64,000 nt of DNA from Burkholderia stagnalis. Lineage in GTDB: Bacteria > Pseudomonadota > Gammaproteobacteria > Burkholderiales > Burkholderiaceae. This document shows positions 52,942 through 63,992 of this stretch, in pieces; position 1 is the first letter of the stretch; each line of letters opens with the position of its first letter. The DNA is taken from the NCBI RefSeq assembly GCF_902830275.1, contig NZ_CADESW010000004.1:124001-188000 (forward strand), given 5' to 3'. A model generated the notes under the pieces. That model was not told where the DNA came from. It saw only the letters and a list, made by a program, of their open reading frames with translations, and made no database searches. The translations under genes were made by a program, and so were the position numbers.

Positions 52942-52973
52942 AAAAAAAACGTCCCGCCAGCAGGCGGGACGTT
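52942..52973 (-). terminator. Intrinsic terminator of the MFS symporter gene
   Basis: Perfect 11-bp stem AACGTCCCGCC/GGCGGGACGTT with a 4-nt loop, followed by eight T on the minus strand. It lies 33 nt after the symporter stop codon. Confidence 0.92.
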
Positions 52974-53005
52974 AATCATGAAGCCGGGGGTTGGTGCGCA
53001 ACCGA

Positions 53006-54310
53006 TCACGGCTCGTGACGCAGGTACCCTTCCTTGCTCGGATCGCGCATCCGGTACGACACGAGCAGCGAGATCGCGCACAGCGCGGTCACATACCAGT
53101 AGAACGTCTCCTCGCTGCCGATCGACTTGAACCACAGCGCGACGTACTCGGCCGAGCCGCCGAAGATCGCGTTCGCGACCGCATACGACAGGCCGACACC
53201 CATCGCGCGCACTTCGGGCGGGAACATCTCGGCCTTGATCAGGCCGCTGATCGACGTGTAGAAGCTGACGATCGCGAGCGCGACCGTGATCAGCGCGAAC
53301 GCCGCGACCGGGCTCTGCACGTCCTTCAGCGCATGCATCAGCGGCACCGTGCCGATCACCGAGCACACGCCGAACAGGATCATCGACATGCGGCGGCCGA
53401 TCTTGTCGGACAGCGCGCCGAACACCGGCTGCAGCAGCATGTAGACGAGCAGCGCGACGGTCATCACGTTGCTGGCGGTCTTCGCATGCATGCCGGCCGT
53501 GTTCACGAGGTACTTCTGCATGTACGTCGTGAACGTGTAGAAGATCAGCGAGCCGCCGGCCGTGAAGCCGACCACCGTGAAGAACGCGCCCTTGTGCTGC
53601 CACACGCCGCGGATCGTGCCGGCATCCTTCTTGTCGCGCGACGCGCTGGTCGACGTCTCGTCGAGCGACTTGCGCAGGTACAGCGAGACCAGCGCGGCCG
53701 CCGCGCCGACCACGAACGGAATGCGCCAGCCCCACGCCTTCAGCTCCGCGGTCGACAGCGTCTGCTGCAGGATCACGAGCACGAGCAGCGCGCACAGCTG
53801 GCCGCCGATCAGCGTCACGTACTGGAACGACGCGAAGAAGCCGCGCCGCCCCTTCAGCGCGACTTCGCTCATGTAGGTCGCGCTCGTGCCGTACTCGCCG
53901 CCCACCGACAGCCCCTGGAACAGCCGCGCGATCAGCAGCAGCAGCGGCGCGAATGCGCCGATCTGCGCATAGGTCGGCAGCACCGCGATCACGAGCGAGC
54001 CGCCGCACATCATCAGCACCGAGATCATCATCGCGGCGCGGCGGCCGTGACGGTCGGCGATGCGGCCGAACAGCCAGCCGCCGATCGGGCGCATCAGGAA
54101 GCCGGCCGCGAACACGCCGGCGGTGTTCAGCAGCTGCGTCGTCGTGTTGCCGCTCGGGAAGAACGCGGGCGCGAAGTACAGCGCGCAGAACGAGTAGATG
54201 TAGAAGTCGAACCACTCGACGAGGTTGCCCGACGAGGCGCCGACGATGGCGAACACGCGCCGCCGGGTGTCGTGCGCGGACGGCACGGCTTGGTCGGTCT
54301 GGACGTCCAT
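53006..54310 (-). CDS. MFS metabolite:proton symporter (KgtP/ShiA/ProP group)
   Basis: A 434-residue transporter of the major facilitator superfamily, metabolite:H+ symporter branch, which imports dicarboxylates such as 2-oxoglutarate or related acids and betaines. The typical opening is seen: [29 protein letters not shown], then [24 protein letters not shown], and [21 protein letters not shown]. Twelve membrane segments are likely. AAGGAA lies about 12 nt before ATG 54310. It is monocistronic and has its own terminator. The family resemblance to KgtP is strong, but the substrate remains a guess. Confidence 0.9.
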   Translation of the reverse strand: MDVQTDQAVPSAHDTRRRVFAIVGASSGNLVEWFDFYIYSFCALYFAPAFFPSGNTTTQLLNTAGVFAAGFLMRPIGGWLFGRIADRHGRRAAMMISVLMMCGGSLVIAVLPTYAQIGAFAPLLLLIARLFQGLSVGGEYGTSATYMSEVALKGRRGFFASFQYVTLIGGQLCALLVLVILQQTLSTAELKAWGWRIPFVVGAAAALVSLYLRKSLDETSTSASRDKKDAGTIRGVWQHKGAFFTVVGFTAGGSLIFYTFTTYMQKYLVNTAGMHAKTASNVMTVALLVYMLLQPVFGALSDKIGRRMSMILFGVCSVIGTVPLMHALKDVQSPVAAFALITVALAIVSFYTSISGLIKAEMFPPEVRAMGVGLSYAVANAIFGGSAEYVALWFKSIGSEETFYWYVTALCAISLLVSYRMRDPSKEGYLRHEP

Positions 54311-54491
54311 GGGTTGGTCTGTTCCTTTGTAGTGCTTTTGGGCGTGACGGCTGCGACACCGCCGCGTGCGGAAGCGCGTGGCACCGGTTCTGGCGCATGG
54401 CGCCACCGGATTTTAGCGAAACGCGATGAAAAGAGCTGTCCGGATTCGCCCGGATGGAGAAGATTTTTCTCCGGACATCCCGTCGTCATAT

Positions 54492-54517
54492 GAAAACGCC
54501 AGCCCGCGGGCTGGCGT
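54492..54517 (-). terminator. Intrinsic terminator of the prkA-yeaH-spoVR operon
   Basis: A perfect 22-bp palindrome (54496-54517, arms ACGCCAGCCCG and CGGGCTGGCGT) with a T-rich tail on the minus strand, 33 nt after the spoVR stop. Confidence 0.85.
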
Positions 54518-54549
54518 CGACCGACATCAGGCGCACCGGCGCATGCCGC

Positions 54550-56073
54550 TCACACGCGCACTTCGGGCGGCGTATAGCGGCACTCGTAGCGCTTGCGCAC
54601 GGTGCCCGCCTCGTCGACGCTTTCCAGGTACACGTCGAACTGCCACAGCCGCGCCATGTGCTTGAGCACCTCGTCGCTGTCGTTCGACAGGTGCCGGTTG
54701 TCGGTCATGAAGTGGCGCAGCGTGAGGCTGCGATCGCCGCGCGTGTTGACCGCCCACACCTGGATGTTCGGCTCGCGATGATGGATGTCGTACTGCCGCG
54801 ACAGCGCCTGCCGCACGTACTGGTAGCCGGAGTCGTCGTGGATCGCCGACACCTCGAGCGAATCGCGCATGTCGTCGTCGAGCACCGAGAACAGCCGCAT
54901 CTCGCGGATCAGGTGCGGCGACAGGTATTGCGCGATGAAGCTCTCGTCCTTGAAGTTGCGCATCGCGTAATGCATGGCCGGCAGCCACGGGCTGCCCGCG
55001 AGCTCGGGGAACCACTTGTAGTCCTCGTCCGTCGGCGCTTCGCAGATCCGCCGGATGTCGCTCATCATCGAGAAGCCGAGCGCATACGGGTTGATCCCGC
55101 TGTAGTACGGTTTCGTGACGGGCGGCTGGTAGATCACGTTGCTGTGCGAATGGAGGAACTCCATCATGAAGCCGTCTTCCAGCTTGCCCTGGTTGTACAG
55201 CGTGTTGAGCAGCGTGTAATGCCAGAACGTCGCCCAGCCTTCGTTCATCACCTGCGTCTGCCGCTGCGGATAGAAGTACTGGCCGATCTTGCGCACGATG
55301 CGGATCACTTCCCGCTCCCATGGCTCGAGCAGCGGCGCGTTCTTCTCCGCGAAATACAGCAGGTTTTCCTGCGGCTCCGGCGGATAGCGTTCTTCCTGCT
55401 CCTCGGCGAGCTCCGGCTTGCGGTTCGGCAGCGTGCGCCACAGCTCGTTGATCTGCGACTGCATGTACGCCTCGCGCTCGCGGCGCAGCGCCGCTTCCTT
55501 CGACAGCGACGGCTTCTGCGGCCGCTTGTAGCGGTCGACGCCGTAGTTCATCAGCGCGTGGCACGAGTCGAGCAGCTCCTCGACGCGGTCGAGGCCGAAG
55601 CGCTCCTCGCATTCGGCGACGTAGTTCTTCGCGTAGACGAGGTAGTCGATGATCGCGTGCGCATCGGTCCACAACCGGAACAGGTAGTTGCCCTTGAAGA
55701 ACGAGTTGTGCCCGTACGCCGCGTGCGCGATGACGAGCGCCTGCATCGTCATCGTGTTCTCTTCCATCAGATACGCGATGCACGGGTTCGAATTGATGAC
55801 GATCTCGTAGGCGAGCCCCATCTGGCCGCGGCGATAGCTCTTCTCGGTCGACAGGAAATGCTTGCCGAACGACCAGTGCCGGTAGTTGACCGGCATCCCG
55901 ACCGACGCGTACGCGTCCATCATCTGCTCGGCGCTGATCAGCTCGAGCTGGATCGGGTAGATGTCGAGCTCATACTGCTCGGCAACCTGCGCGATATGCG
56001 TGTCGTATTCCTCGAGCAACTCGAAGGTCCAGTCGGACGGGCACGGCAGCGGCCTGCGATCAGCAACGTTCAT
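54550..56073 (-). CDS. spoVR: SpoVR family protein (YcgB-like)
   Basis: A 507-residue protein of the SpoVR/YcgB family, found with PrkA and YeaH in many proteobacteria and linked to stationary-phase and nitrogen-stress responses; the biochemical role is not settled. Conserved blocks include DWTFELLEEYDTHIAQVAEQY, EIVINSNPCIAYLMEENTM, AHAAYGHNSFFKGN, MNEGWATFWHYTLLN and NPYALGFSMM. I choose ATG 56073 because AAGGAAG sits 7 nt upstream and the length then matches family members. An ATG at 56229 overlapping the yeaH stop (ATGA) would add a 52-residue low-complexity extension. Confidence 0.93.
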   Translation of the reverse strand: MNVADRRPLPCPSDWTFELLEEYDTHIAQVAEQYELDIYPIQLELISAEQMMDAYASVGMPVNYRHWSFGKHFLSTEKSYRRGQMGLAYEIVINSNPCIAYLMEENTMTMQALVIAHAAYGHNSFFKGNYLFRLWTDAHAIIDYLVYAKNYVAECEERFGLDRVEELLDSCHALMNYGVDRYKRPQKPSLSKEAALRREREAYMQSQINELWRTLPNRKPELAEEQEERYPPEPQENLLYFAEKNAPLLEPWEREVIRIVRKIGQYFYPQRQTQVMNEGWATFWHYTLLNTLYNQGKLEDGFMMEFLHSHSNVIYQPPVTKPYYSGINPYALGFSMMSDIRRICEAPTDEDYKWFPELAGSPWLPAMHYAMRNFKDESFIAQYLSPHLIREMRLFSVLDDDMRDSLEVSAIHDDSGYQYVRQALSRQYDIHHREPNIQVWAVNTRGDRSLTLRHFMTDNRHLSNDSDEVLKHMARLWQFDVYLESVDEAGTVRKRYECRYTPPEVRV

Positions 56074-56225
56074 ACGCGCTTCCTTCTGCCCGGCACCGGG
56101 CAAGTCGGCGGGCGGCGTCGACGGTTCGGCCCGATCGCGTTGCTGCGTTGCGTCATGGCCTGCGGTGTCGTCGCCGGATCGGCGCGGCTGGTAGCCGCGC
56201 GATTCGCTGTGCAGATGGCGGGATG

Positions 56226-57494
56226 TCATGACATTTCCACCTGCTTTTCGAACAATTCACGAAACACCGGGTAAATGTCGGCAGCCGATTCCACTTTTTT
56301 CATCGCGAGATGCGGTTGCGACTGCATCAACTGCGCGTACTCCAGCCAGAGATTCTGCTCTTCCGGCGCCACCTGGATGTACGCGAAGTAACGCGTCTTC
56401 GTGAGGATATCCTCTTCCAGGATTTTCCGACACTTCGGCGAATCGTCCGTCCAGTTGTCGCCGTCCGACGCCTGCGCGCCGTAGATGTTCCACTCGGTCG
56501 GCGAGTAGCGCTCGCTCTGCACCTTGCGCATCAGCTCGAGCGCGCTCGACACCACCGTGCCGCCGCTTTCGGTCGAGTGGAAGAAGGTGTCCTCGTCGAC
56601 CTCCTCCGCGCGCGTGTGGTGGCGGATGAACACCACCTCGATGCGCTCGTAGTTACGCTTCAGGAACAGGTACAGCAGGATGAAGAAGCGCTTCGCGAGA
56701 TCCTTGCGCTGCTCGTCCATCGAGCCGGACACGTCCATCAGGCAGAACATCACCGCCTGGCTCGACGGCTGCGGCTGCTTCACGCGGTTGATGTAGCGCA
56801 GGTCGAACGGGTCGATGAACGGGATGCGCCAGATGCGCCCTTTCAGGTGATGGATCTGGTCCTCGAGCGTGGCGATCTCCGTGCGGCGATCCTCGGGGTC
56901 GCGCTTGAGCGCTTCGAGCTGCGCCTCGAGCTCGTGCAGCTCGTTGACGAGCGGCGAGCCGAGCGCGATGCGGCGGCCGAGCGCGCTCCTCAGCGAACGC
57001 ACGACGTCGATGTTGTTCGGCGTGCCTTCCGCCGACCAGCCCGCGCGCACGTTCTTCCAGCTCGGCACCGTCAGCAGGTGCGTCTTCACGAGGCGCGGCA
57101 GTTCGAGATCGTCGAAGAAGTACTGCATGAACTCGTCGCGGGACAGCTCGAACACGAAGTCGTCCTGCCCTTCGCCCTCGTTGCTGGCCTGGCTGCCGCC
57201 GCCGCCCGAGCCGCCTTGCGGCCGCGGGATCTTGTCGCCGCGCACGTAATCCTCGTTGCCCGGATGCACGTGCTCGCGGCGCCCGCCCGGCCCGTGCCGG
57301 AACGTCGGCTCGGCGATGTCCTTGCGCGGGATCGTGATGCTCTGGGTGCTCTGGATGTCCTTGATGCTACGGTCGCGCACCGCATCGGACACGGCGCGAC
57401 GAATGTAGTTCTTGACGCGACGCAGAAAGCGTTCGCGGTTGGCAATGCTCTTGTTCTTGCCGGCTAGCCTGCGGTCGATGATTTGATGAAGCAC
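56226..57494 (-). CDS. yeaH: YeaH/YhbH family protein with VWA-like domain
   Basis: A 422-residue partner of PrkA. It starts VLHQIIDRRLAGKNKSIANRERFLRR, the same opening as E. coli YeaH, at GTG 57494 with GGGAGA 7 nt upstream. A Gly/Ser/Asn linker (about residues 105-125) separates it from the main domain. The C-terminal half is von Willebrand A-like: VMFCLMDVSGSMDEQRKDLAKRFF, with the DxSxS metal site. It is 123 nt downstream of prkA. The stop overlaps the possible long spoVR start. It probably acts in a complex with PrkA. Confidence 0.93.
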   Translation of the reverse strand: MLHQIIDRRLAGKNKSIANRERFLRRVKNYIRRAVSDAVRDRSIKDIQSTQSITIPRKDIAEPTFRHGPGGRREHVHPGNEDYVRGDKIPRPQGGSGGGGSQASNEGEGQDDFVFELSRDEFMQYFFDDLELPRLVKTHLLTVPSWKNVRAGWSAEGTPNNIDVVRSLRSALGRRIALGSPLVNELHELEAQLEALKRDPEDRRTEIATLEDQIHHLKGRIWRIPFIDPFDLRYINRVKQPQPSSQAVMFCLMDVSGSMDEQRKDLAKRFFILLYLFLKRNYERIEVVFIRHHTRAEEVDEDTFFHSTESGGTVVSSALELMRKVQSERYSPTEWNIYGAQASDGDNWTDDSPKCRKILEEDILTKTRYFAYIQVAPEEQNLWLEYAQLMQSQPHLAMKKVESAADIYPVFRELFEKQVEMS

Positions 57495-57577
57495 GCCCGG
57501 TCTCCCGCTCGTAAGTCGATATGCCGGGACGCTCGCCGCATGCCGTCTCCCGTCATGCGGGCGGCGTCTCTGAAGTT

Positions 57578-57602
57578 GCCCGTGCGGCCAGGCCGCACGG
57601 GC
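57578..57602 (-). other. Strong hairpin between prkA and yeaH
   Basis: Perfect 12-bp arms GCCCGTGCGGCC/GGCCGCACGGGC around one base, starting 16 nt after the prkA stop and without a T-run. It is likely a partial transcription stop, or an RNA end stabiliser that keeps prkA mRNA above yeaH-spoVR. Confidence 0.55.
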
Positions 57603-57617
57603 GCTGCGCAACGCAGG

Positions 57618-59540
57618 TCATGACGACTTGCGCACGCGCAGGTACCAGTCGCAAAGCAGCCGCACCTGCTTCGGCGTATAGCCCTTCGCGACCATCCGGT
57701 TCACAAAGTCCTCATGCTTGCGCTGCTCTTCCGCCGAGCCCTTCGCGTTGAACGAAATGACCGGCAGCAGTTCCTCGGTGTTCGAGAACATCTTCTTCTC
57801 GATCACGACGCGCAGCTTCTCGTAGCTCGTCCACACCGGATTCTTGCCGGCATTCGCGGCCCGCGCCCGCAACACGAAGTTCACGATCTCGTTGCGGAAA
57901 TCCTTCGGATTGCTGATCCCCGCCGGCTTCTCGATCTTCTCCAGCTCCGCGTTCAGCGCGGCGCGGTCGAAGCTCTCGCCCGTATCGTGATCGCGGAATT
58001 CCTGGTCCTGGATCCAGAAGTCCGCATACGTGACGTAGCGATCGAAGATGTTCTGGCCGTATTCCGAATACGACTCGAGGTAGGCCGTCTGGATCTCCTT
58101 GCCGATGAATTCCGCGTAGCGCGACGCGAGCACGTCCTTCACGAACGACAGGTACTTCTGCTCGGTTTCCGGCGGGAACTGCTCGCGCTCGATCTGCTGT
58201 TCGAGCACGTACATCAGGTGTACCGGGTTCGCCGCCACTTCGGTCGAATCGAAGTTGAACACGCGCGACAGGATCTTGAACGCGAAGCGCGTCGACACGC
58301 CCGTCATGCCCTCGTCGACGCCCGCGTAGTCGCGATATTCCTGGTACGACTTCGCCTTCGGGTCGGTATCCTTCAGGTTCTCGCCGTCGTACACCTGCAT
58401 CTTCGAGAACAGGCTCGAGTTTTCGGGCTCGTGCAGCCGCGACAGCACCGAGAACTGCGACATCATCTTCAGCGTGCCCGGCGCGCACACGGCTTCGGCC
58501 AGCGACGAGTTGCGGATCAGCTTCTCGTAGATCTTGATCTCTTCCGACACGCGCAGGCAGTACGGCACCTTCACGACGAAGATCCGGTCGAGCAGTGCTT
58601 CGTTGTTGCGGTTGTTCTTGAACGCCTTCCACTCCGACTCGTTCGAGTGCGCGAGGATGATCCCGTCGAACGGAATCGCGCCGAAGCCCTCGGTGCCCTT
58701 GAAGTTGCCTTCCTGCGTGGCCGTCAGCAGCGGGTGCAGCACCTTGATCGGCGCCTTGAACATTTCGACGAACTCGAGCAGGCCCTGGTTCGCGAGGCAC
58801 AGGCCGCCGGAGTAGCTGTAGGCGTCGGCATCGTCCTGCGCGTACTGCTCGAGCTTGCGGATGTCGACCTTGCCGACCAGCGACGAGATGTCCTGGTTGT
58901 TCTCGTCGCCCGGCTCGGTCTTCGCGATGCCGACCTGCCGCAGGATCGACGGATAGCGGCGCACGACGCGGAACTGCCGGATGTCGCCGTTGAATTCGTG
59001 CAGGCGCTTGACGGCCCACGGGCTGAGGATCGTCTTCAGGTAGCGGCGCGGGATGCCGTACTGTTCTTCGAGTATCGGCCCGTCCTCGTCGTAGTCGAAC
59101 AGCCCGAGCGGCGATTCGTTGACGGGCGAACCCTTCAGCGAATAGAACGGCACGCGTTCCATCAGTTGCTTGAGGCGCTCGGCGATCGATGACTTGCCGC
59201 CGCCCACCGGGCCGAGCAGATAGAGGATCTGCTTCTTCTCTTCGAGCCCTTGCGCGGCGTGGCGGAAATACGCGACCACCTGCTCGATCACGTCCTCCAT
59301 TCCGTAGAACTCACGGAACGCGGGATAGACCTTGATGACCTTGTTCGCAAAGATCCGCGACAGGCGCGGTTCGTTGCGGGTATCGATTTGTTCTGGTTCC
59401 CCGATCGCAGCCAGCATGCGTTCGCCGGCCGTAGCATACGCGGATGGATCGTTCTTGCAGAGCGCGAGATACTCCTCCAGCGAGAGTTCCTCCTCTCGCG
59501 TTTTTTCGAAGCGGTTCGCGAAGCTGCTATAAATATCCAT
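57618..59540 (-). CDS. prkA: PrkA family serine protein kinase / AAA ATPase
   Basis: A 640-residue PrkA (YeaG) protein with an AAA-type N-terminal part and a kinase-like C-terminal part; it takes part in stationary-phase and starvation adaptation. The P-loop is ILYLLGPVGGGKSSIAERL near residue 110. Other blocks are GIPRRYLKTILSPWAVKRL, QEGNFKGTEGFGAIPFDGIILAHSNESEW and MTGVSTRFAFKILSRVFNFD. The start ATG 59540 follows GGGAGG by 4-5 nt. First gene of the prkA-yeaH-spoVR operon. I did not find a convincing promoter in the long leader upstream. Confidence 0.96.
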   Translation of the reverse strand: MDIYSSFANRFEKTREEELSLEEYLALCKNDPSAYATAGERMLAAIGEPEQIDTRNEPRLSRIFANKVIKVYPAFREFYGMEDVIEQVVAYFRHAAQGLEEKKQILYLLGPVGGGKSSIAERLKQLMERVPFYSLKGSPVNESPLGLFDYDEDGPILEEQYGIPRRYLKTILSPWAVKRLHEFNGDIRQFRVVRRYPSILRQVGIAKTEPGDENNQDISSLVGKVDIRKLEQYAQDDADAYSYSGGLCLANQGLLEFVEMFKAPIKVLHPLLTATQEGNFKGTEGFGAIPFDGIILAHSNESEWKAFKNNRNNEALLDRIFVVKVPYCLRVSEEIKIYEKLIRNSSLAEAVCAPGTLKMMSQFSVLSRLHEPENSSLFSKMQVYDGENLKDTDPKAKSYQEYRDYAGVDEGMTGVSTRFAFKILSRVFNFDSTEVAANPVHLMYVLEQQIEREQFPPETEQKYLSFVKDVLASRYAEFIGKEIQTAYLESYSEYGQNIFDRYVTYADFWIQDQEFRDHDTGESFDRAALNAELEKIEKPAGISNPKDFRNEIVNFVLRARAANAGKNPVWTSYEKLRVVIEKKMFSNTEELLPVISFNAKGSAEEQRKHEDFVNRMVAKGYTPKQVRLLCDWYLRVRKSS

Positions 59541-59975
59541 GCTACCTCCCTCGCCTTAGTCTGAAGACGTGCCTGCCTTCGTGTGACTGCGCAGAAGCAA
59601 GCGCGTTCGAATTCATCCTAAACCCTTTCTTATTTTTTTTCACGAACTCATTGTCTGAGCTTCGCGTCGGGCACCACACGACTTGGACAACTTTTTTCGT
59701 CGCTTTACAATCAATGCCCCGACTCGCCGAAACAGCATCCGCCCTGTCTCGTCGAGCACCGGAACGTCTTGTGTGTTGGACGCGCCGGCCTTCGCGAATC
59801 TCTCGCCACCTCCCCTTCATCCCTATACGCGCGAGCCTGCGTTTCGGACGACAGCCGGAACCCGCCGTTACAAAATTTTTTCTCGCATGACCCTTACGGA
59901 GATACCCGTATGACGGATGTGTGAATGCGTCCGCGCGGCATCGTCGGCACCGCGTCGCGAGCCGGCCGCGGATGC
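59541..59975. other. Long intergenic leader upstream of prkA
   Basis: About 435 bp between the terminator of the chemoreceptor gene and prkA, with A/T runs near 59632-59640 and 59692-59697. I see no supported gene. A five-codon frame at 59909 is too short to call. No clean sigma70 or sigma54 elements were found on the minus strand, so the prkA promoter position is unknown. Confidence 0.4.
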
Positions 59976-60001
59976 AAAAACGCCCGCTGGATGCGGGCGT
60001 T
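59976..60001 (-). terminator. Intrinsic terminator of the chemoreceptor gene
   Basis: Perfect 9-bp stem AACGCCCGC/GCGGGCGTT with a 5-nt loop and a five-T tail on the minus strand, about 58 nt after the stop codon. Confidence 0.88.
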
Positions 60002-60059
60002 CATGGTCATGCAAATGGGGAGGGATGCACGGCGCGCGGATCGTCGCCGTCGCGGCGAA

Positions 60060-61817
<1,758 letters not shown>

Positions 61818-61900
61818 CGCTTTTCCTGTCTTGCGTCGTCGTTGACGGGCCGGGCCCGTCGCCCCAGAAGCGTTCGCTTCACACACAGGATTTACGACAA

Positions 61901-61927
61901 CAATCGGCTCGACTTGATGGTGTTTTA
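61901..61927 (-). promoter_or_regulatory. Sigma28 (FliA)-type promoter of the chemoreceptor gene
   Basis: On the minus strand TAAA (61927-61924), a 15-nt spacer and GCCGATTG (61908-61901). The FliA consensus is TAAA-N15-GCCGATAA, so 10 of 12 positions match. The transcript would start about 76 nt before the ATG. Confidence 0.7.
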
Positions 61928-62010
61928 CGCAAAATTACGCACAATTCATCTGCTGATTGCATGCGGCGCAATAATTCGCGCGTTACCGCGGCATTTTTTG
62001 AGACGAATGG

Positions 62011-62952
62011 TCAGTCCGCGAGCTCGGCGAGCGTCGGGATCGACGGCTGCGCGCCGGCGCGCGTCACGGAAAGCGCCGCCGCGCGTTGCGCGAAGCGGAT
62101 CGCGGCATCGACGTCGGCGCCGGCCGCGAGCTGCGCGGCGAAGCCGCCGATGAAGGTGTCGCCGGCGGCCGTCGTATCGACCGCCTGCACCGCGGGCGCC
62201 GGATAGTGGCGCGCCGCGTTGTCCGCCGTCAGCGCCAGCACGCCGCGTGCGCCGAGCGTGACCAGCACGTTGCGCGCGCCGCCCGCCTGCAGCGCGCGCG
62301 CGGCGGCCTCGGCGTCGGCCGGGTCGCGGATCGGCAGGCCCGTCAGCGCGGCCGCCTCGACCTCGTTCGGAATCAGGTAATCGACGAGCGGCAGCCAGCC
62401 CGCCGGCAGCGGCGCGACAGCCGGCGCCGGATTGAGCACGACCGTGCGGCCGAGCCGCCGCCCGGCGGCGAGCGCCGCGAACACTGCGTCCGCCGGCGTC
62501 TCGAGCTGGCAGATCAGCACGTCGGCCGCGGCGATGGCTGCGTCGTGGCGGGCAATCGTGTCCGGCGTCACCTCGCCGTTGCCGCCCGCGACGATCACGA
62601 TCGCGTTCTGGCTCGCGTCGTCGACGACGATCAGCGCGACGCCCGTCGACGCGGCCGCGCTGGTCGCAAGGCCCGCGCAGTCGATCCCTTCGGCTTCGAG
62701 GCCCGCGCGCAGCGCGGCGCCGTGCGCATCCGCGCCGACGCAGCCGATCATCGCGACCTGCGCGCCGAGCCGCGCGGCGGCGACCGCCTGGTTGCCGCCC
62801 TTGCCGCCCGCGGCCTGCGCGAACGCGTGGCCGGCGAGCGTCTCGCCCGGCAGCGGCAGGCGCGGCGCACGCACGACGAGATCCATGTTGAGGCTGCCGA
62901 CGACGGTCACGCGGCCGGCGCGCGGCGCCCCGCCCGTGGCGCGCGCCGTCAT
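62011..62952 (-). CDS. rbsK: Ribokinase (PfkB family)
   Basis: A 313-residue sugar kinase that phosphorylates ribose to ribose-5-phosphate. PfkB signatures are GSLNMDLVVRAPRLPLPGET, the Gly-Gly motif AAGGKGGNQAVAAARLG (about residues 47-63) and the catalytic site DTTAAGDTFIGGFAAQLA (Asp about residue 267). The ATG overlaps the stop of the LacI regulator by ATGA, so the two are translationally coupled. It is probably part of the ribose catabolic genes, whose transporter would lie outside this window. Confidence 0.92.
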   Translation of the reverse strand: MTARATGGAPRAGRVTVVGSLNMDLVVRAPRLPLPGETLAGHAFAQAAGGKGGNQAVAAARLGAQVAMIGCVGADAHGAALRAGLEAEGIDCAGLATSAAASTGVALIVVDDASQNAIVIVAGGNGEVTPDTIARHDAAIAAADVLICQLETPADAVFAALAAGRRLGRTVVLNPAPAVAPLPAGWLPLVDYLIPNEVEAAALTGLPIRDPADAEAAARALQAGGARNVLVTLGARGVLALTADNAARHYPAPAVQAVDTTAAGDTFIGGFAAQLAAGADVDAAIRFAQRAAALSVTRAGAQPSIPTLAELAD

Positions 62953-63992
62953 GCGCGGCTGCCGGCCGGCGCCGGCTCGCGATAGACGGCGGTCGATTCG
63001 CGCAGCACGAGGCGCGGCGACACGACGCGCCGGCGGCTCGGCGCGGCGCTCGGCGCAGCACTCGACCCGCCGCCGATCCGCTCGATCAGCGTTTGCGCGG
63101 CCATCTCGCCGAGCGCACGCACCGACTGGCCGACCGTCGACAGCGCCGGATAGGTATAGCGCGAGAATTCGATGTCGTCGAAGCCGATGATCGAGCAGTC
63201 GTCCGGCACGCGGATGCCGCGCTCGGCCGCCGCGCGCAGCGCGCCGACGCCCATCAGGTCGTTGCCGGCGAAGATCGCGCTCGGGCGCACCGTCTCGAAC
63301 AGCCGCGACGCCGCGTGATAGCCGCCGAGGCACGAGAAATCGCTTTCCGCGATGGCGCCCGGCACGATGTCGATCGTGCGTTCCGCCATCGCGCGGATGA
63401 AGCCGTGCACGCGCATCGCGCTGACGGCCGTGTCCGTCGGCCCGGTGATGCAGCCGATCTTCGCGTGGCCCAGTTCGAGCAGGTGGCGGGTCGCCAGGTA
63501 GGCGCCGCGCTCGTGGTCGATCTGCACGAGATCGGCCGCCAGCCCCTCGATGTTGCGGTCGACGACGACGAGCGGCGCATGCGCGTCGGCGAGCGTCTGC
63601 GCGAGCACCGCGTCGTCGCCCGCCGACGCGACGATCAACCCGTCGATGCGCTTTTCCTGCAGCACGCGCAGATAGTTGCGCTGCTTGACCGGATCGTCGT
63701 CCGAGTTGCAGAAGAACACGCAATAGCCGTTCGCCGCGCACTGATCCTCGATGCCGCGCGCGAGCTCGGCGAAGTACGGATTCGTGCTGTTCGGCACGAC
63801 GAGCCCGATGGTGGCCGTCGCGCGCGCCTTCAGCGAGCGCGCCACGGCCGACGGCACGTAGTTCAGCTCGCGAATCGCCCCTTCGACCTTGGCGCGTACG
63901 TCCGCGGACACCGGCCGCGAATTGTTCACGACGTGCGATACCGTCGTAAACGACACGCCCGCCATGGCTGCAACATCCTTGATCGTCGCCAT
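62949..63992 (-). CDS. rbsR: LacI-family transcription regulator, probable ribose operon repressor
   Basis: A 347-residue LacI/GalR repressor. The helix-turn-helix is at the start: MATIKDVAAMAGVSFTTVSHVVNNSRPVS, with the hinge helix around SAVARSLKARAT. The periplasmic-binding-protein-like core shows IGLVVPNSTNPYFAELARGIED, RIDGLIVAS and DDCSIIGFDDIEFS. Coupling to rbsK makes ribose the likely effector. The start is ATG 63992; only 8 bases upstream are in the window, so its promoter cannot be seen. Confidence 0.9.
   Translation of the reverse strand: MATIKDVAAMAGVSFTTVSHVVNNSRPVSADVRAKVEGAIRELNYVPSAVARSLKARATATIGLVVPNSTNPYFAELARGIEDQCAANGYCVFFCNSDDDPVKQRNYLRVLQEKRIDGLIVASAGDDAVLAQTLADAHAPLVVVDRNIEGLAADLVQIDHERGAYLATRHLLELGHAKIGCITGPTDTAVSAMRVHGFIRAMAERTIDIVPGAIAESDFSCLGGYHAASRLFETVRPSAIFAGNDLMGVGALRAAAERGIRVPDDCSIIGFDDIEFSRYTYPALSTVGQSVRALGEMAAQTLIERIGGGSSAAPSAAPSRRRVVSPRLVLRESTAVYREPAPAGSRA

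Noticed and set aside
59541-59720. Possible sigma54 or sigmaS promoter of prkA
   Set aside because: Because prkA-yeaH is often nitrogen or stress regulated I looked for GG-N10-GC and extended -10 patterns on the minus strand. No candidate had acceptable spacing and matches.
59909-59923. Five-codon frame (ATG to TGA) at 59.9 kb
   Set aside because: It follows a possible GGAG but is too short and has no context to support a leader peptide.
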